DNA of 35,157 nucleotides. It comes from Zancudomyces culisetae. Lineage: Eukaryota; Kickxellomycota; Harpellomycetes; Harpellales; Legeriomycetaceae. The DNA lies in the NCBI GenBank assembly GCA_001969505.1, contig LSSK01000639.1, forward strand, positions 1 through 35,157, written 5' to 3'. Below the pieces are notes generated by a model that did not search any database, was not told the DNA's origin, and worked only from the letters and a program-made list of their open reading frames with translations. The position numbers and the translations under genes are program-made. This document shows, piece by piece, positions 19,589 to 28,140 of this stretch (position 1 is its first letter; every line of letters begins with the position of its first letter).

Positions 19589-19735
19589 TTTACCGCTAGG
19601 TGGTTAAGGTAAATTCGCCACTCAAGATGATGCTTGAGGCGTAGAAAGTGCAATACATTCAGTATATTTGTGTCCCACTCACTGTTCAGTTAAGGGGTGT
19701 TAGTTCCAGTTTCTCGGGTTATGCCCAATAACCCG
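19589..19735. ncRNA. Candidate structured RNA: three consecutive perfect hairpins
   Basis: Three stems stand in a row: TTTACC/GGTAAA (19589-19594 with 19608-19613); CTCAAG/CTTGAG with loop ATGATG (19621-19638), extended by CGC/GCG (19616-19618 with 19639-19641) across a two-base bulge; and CGGGTTAT/ATAACCCG with loop GCCCA (19715-19735). The surrounding bases are less A+T-rich than the rest of the spacer. Strand is undecided because each stem reads on both strands. It does not match U1, U2, U4, U5, U6, U3, RNase P/MRP or SRP RNA features that I know. It could be an unassigned ncRNA or a chance cluster. Confidence 0.3.
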
Positions 19736-21042
19736 TTTGTTAAGAGGTGCTTGGGTACCATTTGAGAGATATTTGAAATGCCGATTCAAAAAAATCCGCA
19801 TACACACTGAAGAAATGTCGAAGCATACTTCCTTGCCGCATAGAAGACATCGATGGCCTTTGTTGTGCTTCTAAAATGCGATAAACGCACTATCACGCTT
19901 GCAAAATGCTGGAAAGGAGTTCGTAGAAGCCCAGTTGGTGCAATACTGGCCACGAGGGCCTCGATCTGGATTCTGGGCTCCACCTAGGGCTATTTTTATT
20001 TCTTGCTTCTGGAAATATTCTTGAACTCAAGTGGTGCGATCTTGAGAAAAGGGGTATATGTAATAGTGACTCCATAATTTCATATTGGCCCTTGTTTCTA
20101 ATTACGTTACCAGTTTTTATTTCTGAACTTTGCATTTTGACCAATGTTAACCGCTCTTTTATTTGATAGAGAAATAAAAATTAAAAAATCACGTAAAATA
20201 AACATACCACATTCCAAATGTATATTAAACTCTTGAGATCTATTGGGCGTAAAATAATATATTAATAAAGCGTTGTGTAAAAAAAAATAAAGGAAAAAAT
20301 AGAAAAATAAAATAGTGAAATATTGAAATTAAAGTAGGCATGATAATAACCTAGTGGAGCGAATGTGATTATTAATGCCATTTCCCAATCGAAAAAAAGG
20401 AACATAAAGGAAAAAACGGAAAATAGATAGGGCGAGATTATTGAAAGGCGGCTTTAGACCCTTTTCATTCGTCAGCAATTACCATAAAAATTCCAATATT
20501 TCCCGCAAAGTGCTTGCCAGGTCGCTCATACTTGATCCTCCAGCTGTTGAAACTTTTTTTCCCAGTTGCACATAACAGCACAGTTTACCTATTTTTTTAT
20601 GTGCTAATAAGCAGCAATCGATATCAAACATCAATCTTATCGACAGCAAAAAAAACTCTACTGTAATTGGATTTTCAAATTTTACGTTATTTTACGTTAT
20701 TTTGAAATGAGCACAAAGAAATAAATGGTTGATTCACATAAAATAACAAAAAAAAAGCATAGTGGTAATAGAGCAAATAACAGAGGTGCTCATTAGATGC
20801 AAAGTAGCAAGCACAGTTGTCTATATAAGCATATCTTTCTTCACAACTCAAACATCTCATTTCTTCATTAAGAGCAATAGCAACATAATATAGCACTGAA
20901 TACATTTAGTACATTTTCTTTTTTTGCGCTTGGCAGTTTTAGTCTACAGGATAATTTGCAGTAACCAGCTTGGTTTTGATAGAGATAGTAGTGGCAATAA
21001 CGGTAATAATAGAAATAACAGTAATAAGGATAATACTGAAAG
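19736..21042. other. Spacer (right part) with a G+C-richer patch; no gene called
   Basis: Positions about 19800-19990 are clearly richer in G+C than the flanks. They contain a 7-bp inverted repeat AGCCCAG/CTGGGCT (19928-19934 with 19973-19979) and two overlapping minus-strand open frames (19786-19983 and 19893-20144) without recognised domains. Farther right there is a 10-bp tandem TTTACGTTAT (20681-20700) and a possible TATA element (TATATAAG) at about 20822, some 214 bp before the aspartate kinase ATG. Confidence 0.5.
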
Positions 21043-22659
21043 ATGGTAGAATTCAGGAACGCAAGCAATAAAGACTTCTTGGTCGTAAAGTTTGGTGGAA
21101 CAAGCGTGGGCAAGTTCGCAGACAAGATATGCCGGGAGATTATCCCATCTTTGTTGGCTGAAAACCGCGTGATAGTGGTATGTTCAGCGATAAGCACCAA
21201 TGTCAAAGCAAAGGGCACCACTTCTCTACTCCTACAGGCAGCAGAATCGGTCTTAGGAGGTAAACTGGACTGCACAGTTCACCAGAAAATAACACAGGAA
21301 ATTAGAGAGATTCATCTGGAAGCTGGTGAAACCTACATCAAATCCAAGGATATATTAGAAGACTATAAACAAGCTGTAATAAGCGTGTGTGCAAGATTAG
21401 AAAAAGTGTTAACAGCAGCACAAGTCATAGACGAAGTCACACACCGTACAAAAGACATCATAATAGGCACTGGTGAGCAGCTCTCATGTATATTTGTTTC
21501 TGCCCTTCTTAAGGATGCCAAGGTTTATTCACAACTAGTGGATTTAGAAAGAGTAATCCAAAAGAAATTCGACAAAAATAAGCTAGATCAAGAATTTTAT
21601 GATTATTTAAGTGAGGAGTTCAAGAAAAGAATCGAGGCGTGTGGAGACGCCGTTCCAGTAGTTACAGGATACTTCGGAAGAGTTCCAGGAAGCATTCTGA
21701 AAAGTATTGGAAGAGGATATACAGATCTGACAGCAGCACTTGTAGCAGCTGGAATTCGTGCCAAAGAACTGCAAATTTGGAAAGAAGTTGATGGTATCTT
21801 TACTGCCGACCCAAGAAAAGTAGAAGGTGCGCGGCTATTGAAGATCATAACACCTGAGGAAGCAGCTGAGTTGACATATTATGGTTCTGAGGTAATACAT
21901 CCATTTACCATGGAACAAGTAGTGAGAGCGCTCATTCCTATTAGAATCAAGAATGTCCAGAATCCTGCAGGAGAGGGAACAGTCGTACTACCAGAACTCC
22001 TGTCATCAAGAACCAATAGCAGTGCTAGCTTGGCTGTGCGAATGGATGCATTGAACAGCGAAAGAAGCTCACCAAAAATTCTGCTAGAAAATGGGTATCA
22101 TCTTGACCTAACACGCAGACATCCAACTGCGGTAACAGTGAAAAATGACATTATTATTCTCAATATCCGGTCGAACAGGAAGGCTGTTTCGTATGACTTT
22201 TTTGAACAGATATTTTCCACACTGAACAAGTTCAGTGTTGTTGTAGATTTGATCGCAACCTCAGAAGTTCATGTCTCCATGGCCATTTCCTCATCAGCTG
22301 TCCAAGGAAAGACACTTTCCATGATAACTGATGAATTGGGCAACTATGGCGAGGTTGATGTAATTAAAGATATGGCCATCCTGTCGCTGGTAGGAAAACA
22401 GATGCGGAATACCGTTGGTATCAGTGGAAAAATGTTTACAACTCTTGCCAAGGCTGGTGTAAACATAGAAATGATTTCCCAGGGAGCCAGTGAAATCAAC
22501 ATTAGCTGTGTAATTTCCAACAAAAACGCAACAACTGCAATGTGTGCCATCCATGAAAGTTTGCTTAGAAACACTGGAACCAGCTTGATTGATGATCCTG
22601 ATGTCATCAAGGAATTTGGATATTTTAACTCTCGGCTTCAAATTTCAGATTCTGACTAA
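21043..22659 (+). CDS. HOM3: Aspartate kinase (EC 2.7.2.4), Hom3-like
   Basis: The intronless gene encodes 538 residues, close to the length of yeast Hom3. The enzyme phosphorylates aspartate in the cytosol, the first step toward homoserine, threonine and methionine; animals lack it, which supports a fungal source. The amino acid kinase domain opens with VVKFGGTSVGKF (residues about 14-25), followed by GRGYTDLTAALVA, the aspartate-site segment WKEVDGIFTADPRKV and YYGSEVIHPFTMEQV. The C-terminal third carries tandem ACT regulatory domains (from about residue 375), including VGKQMRNTVGISGKMF and AGVNIEMISQGASEINISCVI, the usual place for threonine feedback. The ATG at 21043 lies just upstream of the first conserved strand and no earlier in-frame Met is needed. 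The gene is convergent with the PX/SNARE gene at a gap of about 140 bp. Confidence 0.96.
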   Translation: MVEFRNASNKDFLVVKFGGTSVGKFADKICREIIPSLLAENRVIVVCSAISTNVKAKGTTSLLLQAAESVLGGKLDCTVHQKITQEIREIHLEAGETYIKSKDILEDYKQAVISVCARLEKVLTAAQVIDEVTHRTKDIIIGTGEQLSCIFVSALLKDAKVYSQLVDLERVIQKKFDKNKLDQEFYDYLSEEFKKRIEACGDAVPVVTGYFGRVPGSILKSIGRGYTDLTAALVAAGIRAKELQIWKEVDGIFTADPRKVEGARLLKIITPEEAAELTYYGSEVIHPFTMEQVVRALIPIRIKNVQNPAGEGTVVLPELLSSRTNSSASLAVRMDALNSERSSPKILLENGYHLDLTRRHPTAVTVKNDIIILNIRSNRKAVSYDFFEQIFSTLNKFSVVVDLIATSEVHVSMAISSSAVQGKTLSMITDELGNYGEVDVIKDMAILSLVGKQMRNTVGISGKMFTTLAKAGVNIEMISQGASEINISCVISNKNATTAMCAIHESLLRNTGTSLIDDPDVIKEFGYFNSRLQISDSD

Positions 22660-22798
22660 AGTGCCTCTAAATGTGATTTATATTCCTGGACTTTGGTCTA
22701 AAAACAGTTGCAGTTACAGTTGCAGCTAAAACAATATTATTAATAACACCAAAAACTACAACAGCTGTAGCAGTTTAAATGAAGCAAAGTTAATGCAT

Positions 22799-24376
22799 TT
22801 ATTTGATTTTGTTTGCATTTTGTCTAGCCAGAGCCATTTTGCCTCCAGTGAGCTCAACATCCTGACCTAGGTCATCCAGCAACTGGTTGTGAACTTCAAG
22901 CTCTTGTCCAATCGCATGTCCAATCTCTTTTTGCCGCTTTAGAATCTGTGCAAAATCCTTGAGTCTGCTGTCTTGATCCTCCATTGCCTTGTTCTGCATT
23001 TCAAGAAGCTGTGTATTATCTAACCCTCTTGTTCGCTCGGTTTCTTCCGCATGTGGTCGCCCCTCGTTTTCAGCTGCAAATTTCCCAAATCCTCGGTTGC
23101 GTCGTCGATTTGCACCCTTTATCACTCCTATTTGCGGCTCCTGTTGCCGTTGCCGATGTTGTGCTTGAACTGCATCGTTGTTATCCGGTAGCTTTTTGCC
23201 ACTGCTTTCCCTTTCTTCGGTTTCCGGTCGTTGCTCTCTGGGGCTTCCGCTTCTTGGGCTAAATACACCAAACGGTATTTGATTCATTGCGCCACTAAGC
23301 GCCCCAAATATGCCCGCCTTTCCGATAATTTTGACTTTCTCGCTCTTGCCCTCCATCAAAGCTTCCTTGTCGGCATCACTCCTGCTTGTTGCAGGTGCTC
23401 CTATCCCGGATCCCCTGCCTCTAGTTTGTTGTCCACTACTCCCCTTGATCACTCTTTCAATTGCATTTTTTTCTTCAATTAGCATATAGATTTTATCTTT
23501 TCTCCGGAGTATTTCTCCTCTCGTAACTGTTTGCGGCTCGAGCGCCGCACCGAATAAACTGTGATCCTCTTGCTCCAACAGCCCTCGCTCCAGTGTTTCT
23601 AGTAGGCTGCCTAACTCAGAAAGTTTTCGTTTGGCCTGGAACATGCTTTGATGTGATGTTGAAATATCGTTTTTTGCAAGAGCATTCTCTCTTCGCTCCA
23701 AAAGTTGCCGAATATCGATTATTCCCTGTTCGGCTTTCCTGAATTCCATTATCCATTCACGCCCTTCCATTTTTATCCGTCCCTCTATCCTTGTTGTCAA
23801 AACAGTTTCTGGTGAATATGTCTTCTTTGTTGTATTGCGTGGAGGAAGTAGAAAATCCTGCCACTGTTTGGTTTCTCGCCATTTAGAATCCTTGCTTGTT
23901 AGTATTCCCTGTAGATATTCCTCCAATCCCTGTCTTCTCTTCTCAACAAACTCTTTATCCCAACCTTCGTCGATCTGGTTGGCAGCTGTAACTTCACCAT
24001 CTGTTTTTAAATATTCTGTTTCCAGTCTATGTTGATTTTGAGTGTTTTGTTCAGTATTAATATTAGAGTTGCTTTCACGACTACCAAATTGTCGGATTCC
24101 AGCACCAATCCATTCGAAACCTGTGCCGCCACACGCTTTTAAAATATCCCAGGGCGAAGCCGACATACTCTTTGGAGGAAGTGTTGTGGGAGTCCGAGAC
24201 TGAGGAAACATTCTTTGGAATTCCGCGTCCAAATTATGGAATTCTTGGTACCTGTGCCACACAGTCCATGATCTAACGGGTCCCTGGACCTGGATTCCGT
24301 AGACTATATGTTTATTTGGTTGTATTCGTACCTCGGCCACTGGAACACAAATATATCTTATATCTTCTCTATCCAT
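22799..24376 (-). CDS. PX-domain Qc-SNARE, Vam7-like, with a long linker
   Basis: The 525-residue product has an N-terminal PX domain (residues about 6-75: YICVPVAEVRIQPNKHIVYG, HRYQEFHNLDAEF, TTLPPKS), which in Vam7 binds PI3P on vacuole and endosome membranes. Its C-terminal 70 residues form a SNARE-like coiled coil (LLEMQNKAMEDQDSRLKDFA, QILKRQKEIGHAIGQEL, NQLLDDLGQDVELTGGKM). There is no C-terminal membrane segment, as in yeast Vam7, which is recruited to the vacuole for homotypic fusion. Yeast Vam7 is much shorter (about 316 residues). The extra length here is a polar linker with a predicted helical part (about 150-310) and an Arg/Gln/Glu-rich disordered part (about 320-450). Domain order and the absence of an anchor make Vam7-like the best call. 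Confidence 0.85.
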   Translation of the reverse strand: MDREDIRYICVPVAEVRIQPNKHIVYGIQVQGPVRSWTVWHRYQEFHNLDAEFQRMFPQSRTPTTLPPKSMSASPWDILKACGGTGFEWIGAGIRQFGSRESNSNINTEQNTQNQHRLETEYLKTDGEVTAANQIDEGWDKEFVEKRRQGLEEYLQGILTSKDSKWRETKQWQDFLLPPRNTTKKTYSPETVLTTRIEGRIKMEGREWIMEFRKAEQGIIDIRQLLERRENALAKNDISTSHQSMFQAKRKLSELGSLLETLERGLLEQEDHSLFGAALEPQTVTRGEILRRKDKIYMLIEEKNAIERVIKGSSGQQTRGRGSGIGAPATSRSDADKEALMEGKSEKVKIIGKAGIFGALSGAMNQIPFGVFSPRSGSPREQRPETEERESSGKKLPDNNDAVQAQHRQRQQEPQIGVIKGANRRRNRGFGKFAAENEGRPHAEETERTRGLDNTQLLEMQNKAMEDQDSRLKDFAQILKRQKEIGHAIGQELEVHNQLLDDLGQDVELTGGKMALARQNANKIK

Positions 24377-24793
24377 TTATCCTAGTTTCGTATACAGTAT
24401 TGGAGATGTGTAATTGAGGGTATTTTTATTAATATATTAGTAGGATTGTTGTTCTAGATTATATCAGGGCTGAGATTGCGCTTAAATAAATTATGATATT
24501 TATGTTTATGGTTAATAAGCGGATGTATTTTCAAATGCTCCGATTGGTGGGAATTCAAAAAAGAGTAGTGGTATAATATAAGTTAGATTGAAAGCCAGAT
24601 TTTTTCGGGAGAGGGGAGAACAAAATCAAGTGTGTCGAGGCAAACCGTGATTTATTGGGCATTTATGATAAAAATAGAATGACGAGGAAAATAAAATTCA
24701 TGGGATTTACAGGAGCTGGCAAAAATATGTACTAAAACGACCTAAAGCTTGGAAAGACTTGTTTAGATGGGGAGGGTTTTGTCTGGGTCAATT

Positions 24794-24818
24794 GGGGGAG
24801 GGGGAGGGGGGGGGGGGG
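24794..24818 (+). repeat. G-tract cluster with G-quadruplex potential
   Basis: Runs of 5, 5 and 13 G are separated by single A residues. The long run can supply more than one tract, so four stacked tracts are possible. This is striking in so A+T-rich a spacer. The run length may not be exact in an assembly. Confidence 0.7.
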
Positions 24819-25431
24819 AAGGAGGCAGTGGGAAGAAAAAAAAATGAGGAAAGTTTCGGTCAGTGTTGTAGAGCACCAAAACATGTGGGTGGATCATGTG
24901 TGTTATTGCAAATGCGTATAAATCATTCTAAGCAAACAAAAAAATTGAAAATGCATGCATATTGAGTAATAAAAAGCAAGTAAAGACTACGCATGGTCTT
25001 GAACACATTACTCAAAAGTGTGAAGTAGTAGTAAGAAGTGCAAGGTAAGGTAAATACAGGTGACTGACGTATATTACAGTAGAGTGTATTGTAATATGAC
25101 CGAAATGAATGTTATGAAAAATATACCTTTTGCAATACGAAAAAAGGAGGGAAAGGAGAAAGAATGATGAAAGAAAAGAAAAAAAAAAGTTAATAGTGGT
25201 GGAGTATGGGATATATACTTGCGCAGTAATGTCTTACAGTCAAGAATCTGTGTGTAGTACACACAAAGGAACCTGGATAACAGGATTGATCATCAAGAAA
25301 AAGGCTGGAAATGATTGAAAAGTGCATATAACCTAATTATCGAGAATACTGCGAAACAAGCGCCCAAAGTTGTCATTCGCCAATACATGTCTTGGGAAGG
25401 ATATTTGGAAAAATTAAAATATTTTTATCGT

Positions 25432-25443
25432 GGGGGGGGGGGG
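25432..25443 (+). repeat. Run of 12 G followed by short G runs
   Basis: Twelve consecutive G are followed by GTGGG and TGGGG within the next 16 bp. This makes a second possible G-quadruplex site about 550 bp upstream of the kinase ATG. Confidence 0.7.
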
Positions 25444-25993
25444 AGTGGGATGGGGTAAACTAGGGTCTTGAAAACATGTTGGGATTATTAGTGGTTTGGT
25501 TTTTGGTTTATTGGTATTTATGATGTGAATTAATAATGATAAAATTCGCTGCAGAAACGCTTTTTTCCCTTACCTCCATATTATTGTAGATTCAATTATA
25601 AGCAATACAAAGACTTTGCGGATGTATATGGACAGGTAGAATTGTAAACTTTAAGGACGCGCGAATTATATTTAAAAAGTAGCCGGGACAGAATAAAAAA
25701 GAACAACTGTGTTGGATCAAGTATTTATTTTATGAACTTTAGCTACCGAAAGCACAAATTGTTTTGAATGTTACCATATTCCAAAACAAAAAGTGGAGCA
25801 CAATAAGAAAGGCTAAATATCCAGAGGTATCAAAATATCAAAAAAAAACATCAATTATCAAATCTGGTTAAATTAAACAAAGAAATAAGAAAGAAATACA
25901 GAGGCTTAGGGAGTTTTTTTTTTGTTTTGTTTCTACAGACATAGAAATCGCGAAAACAAAATTGTAAAATAGAGATCACGGGAAGAATTAGAA

Positions 25994-27710
25994 ATGGCGA
26001 GTGTAAACAACAACCAATATACAAAATTTCAAAAAATGAACACAACGCGGGAGGAGATAGAAAGATTGAATGGTACCTATGCTGAGAATAAGGGCACAAC
26101 ACGGAGCACGCCTGCTTATGATTCCGGTGCCGCTGTGGCAAAAATACAAGCGGGTCAAAGAGAGAAAGAAAGTTTTAATGAGAGGGAAGATGCCGAACAG
26201 CCGGTATTTTTAGGTTGTTCACAATTTTCAGATTACAAATTGATGACAAAAGTTGGAGAAGGAACATTTGGGTAAGCATTAGAAAGATAAGTATATAGTT
26301 AGATGGATGAACAGTACTCGAAACAAATTTTAAAGGGATGTTTTTTTTTGTAAAGATTATAATAATACTTGTAAATAAAATAGGGAAGTGCATAAAGCGA
26401 TACATCGAAAGACTGGAAGGATAGTCGCACTAAAAAGAATACTTATACGAAACAAGACAGAAGGGGTAATAAAGAAAGAAAAAGACGAGAATAATTAAAA
26501 GATATTTTATCTGTAAATGGATAATGAGAGCAAATGAGTAAAAATGACAAATAAAATACAAACAAATAGATACCGATAACGGCAGTTAGAGAAATCAAGA
26601 TTCTAAAGTCGGTGAAACACAAGAATGTTGTGGAATTGTTGGATATGGCAGTTAAGCATGGTGAGTGGATAAATGTGGAGATTTTTGTAAAGAGGTGGAA
26701 AGATTAAACTAATAGAGTGCATTAAATAAAATAGAGGAGGATGAGTGCGGGCAACTGACATCGTCGGTTTATATGGTATTTCCGTATATGGACCATGATC
26801 TTACAGGACTGCTAGACAATCCGAAGGTTAAATTGACGATTCCACAAATCAAGTTGTATTTGCGGCAAATATGTGAGGGAATGACATATTTACATCAGAA
26901 CCATATTATACACCGAGATATGAAAGGTAAAGAGCTATTTAGAAAAGTGAATGATGATTAAAACAAACGAATAATAACAATAAATGATGTGTGAATAGCA
27001 TCAAACTTGTTGATCAACAATATGGGCGAGTTGTTTATAGCAGATTTTGGACTAGCGCGGCCGCATAATCCAGAAATACCAAGGGATCTGACGAAATGTG
27101 TGGTTACACGGTGGTACCGACCACCAGAGCTGTTATTAGGGGATCGGCGGTATGGCAGTGCGATAGACATGTGGGGGGTTGGATGCATCTTTGCGGAGAT
27201 GTTGTTGCGGCGGCCATTGTTTCCAGGAAGTTCGGACATTGAACAGCTAGAGTTGATATTCAAAGTGTGTGGTGTGCCTACAAAGAACAACTGGCCTGGG
27301 TGGGAGACGTTACCGGATGTTGGAGTGATTACCGAGTTTGTAAGCAGCAATAATGGAGGTAGTGGGATCAAAGATATCTTTAAAAAGTATGGTAAAGTGA
27401 TTGTAGATTTTCTGGAAAAGTTGTTGGTACTGGATCCTAAACTTCGATTAACGGCAGAGCAAACACTGCGGCACGAGTTATTTGTAACGCCACCATATCC
27501 AGCAGATCCACGTGAAATGCCGAAATATGAGTCTTCACATGAATACAATCATCGAAGAGCGGTAGCAGCAGCTAATGTGAATGCAAATGCAAATGTCAAT
27601 CCTAATTCTAACCTTAGTGCTAATGTAAACACCAATGTCAATGCTAATTCGAATGCTAACATGAAACTTAATAATATGATAAGGAAACCAGTAAACAACA
27701 ACAACTATGA

Positions 27711-27756
<46 letters not shown>

Positions 27757-28071
27757 AATAATAATGATAATAATCAGGAGTATTACAACAAGTATAAAGA
27801 AGTGGGTGGCCATAACTACCACCATGGAAATAAACGAAGGCGAGAAGGCGAGGGAATGAATAATCGGGATTACCACCACTACCCATACGAGAGGGATAGA
27901 GAACGAAATAGGGATAGAGATAGGGACAGAGATAGGGACAGGGACAGAGACAGAGACAGAGACAGAGAAAGGGACAGAGACAGAGACAGAGACAGAGACA
28001 GAGATTGGGATAGAGGCAGGGATCGTGATAGAAATAAACGGAGAGAAGGGGACTATCGATACAAGCGATAG
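25994..28071 (+). CDS. BUR1/CDK9-type cyclin-dependent kinase, five exons
   Basis: The exons are 25994-26271, 26384-26465, 26570-26660, 26735-26926 and 26999-28071. The introns are 112, 104, 74 and 72 bp, all GT-AG and phase-consistent, giving 571 residues. BUR1/CDK9 (P-TEFb class) kinases pair with a cyclin and phosphorylate the elongation machinery and the RNA polymerase II tail in the nucleus. FLGCSQFSDYKL followed by VGEGTFGEVHKA matches fungal BUR1. The PITAVRE helix corresponds to CDK9 PITALRE. Lys110 in VALKRI, Asp212 in HRDMKASN and Asp230 in DFGLARP are all present. The T-loop ends VVTRWYRPPELLLGD, and CMGC features follow (AIDMWGVGCIFAEML). The C-terminal tail (from about 400) is low-complexity: an Asn-rich stretch, then a long run of Arg-Asp dipeptides. 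It resembles the disordered tails of transcriptional CDKs. The gene is convergent with prolyl-tRNA synthetase (about 70 bp). Confidence 0.93.
27711..27775 (+). repeat. AAC/AAT trinucleotide repeat encoding poly-Asn
   Basis: About fifteen AAC codons are followed by AAT and GAT codons and give a poly-Asn tract in the kinase tail. The tract is in frame and probably variable in length. It creates artefact open frames (poly-Val and poly-Cys) on the other strand. Confidence 0.9.
27909..28035 (+). repeat. GACAGA-type hexamer repeat encoding (Arg-Asp)n
   Basis: Imperfect 6-bp units (GACAGA, GATAGG, GACAGG) encode an almost unbroken Arg-Asp dipeptide run of about twenty pairs, interrupted by Glu, Trp and Gly. 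Such alternating-charge tails occur in splicing and transcription factors. Confidence 0.9.
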
Positions 28072-28140
28072 ATGTTTATATTAGCACAAATTTAAAGAGT
28101 TTATTATAAAGTAAAATAAAATAAATATGAACAAAAAAGA

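Larger units (their letters stand above)
24377..25993. other. Divergent promoter spacer with two G tracts; no gene seen
   Basis: This 1.6-kb stretch separates the PX/SNARE gene (minus) from the BUR1-type kinase (plus). It contains G-tract clusters at 24794-24818 and 25432-25443. Open frames at 24759-24965, 25074-25262 and 25130-25318 are low-complexity or antisense to one another and are not called. Confidence 0.6.

Noticed and set aside
27535-27879. Minus-strand poly-Val and poly-Cys frames
   Set aside because: They are antisense to the Asn-rich tail of the kinase and created by the AAC repeat.
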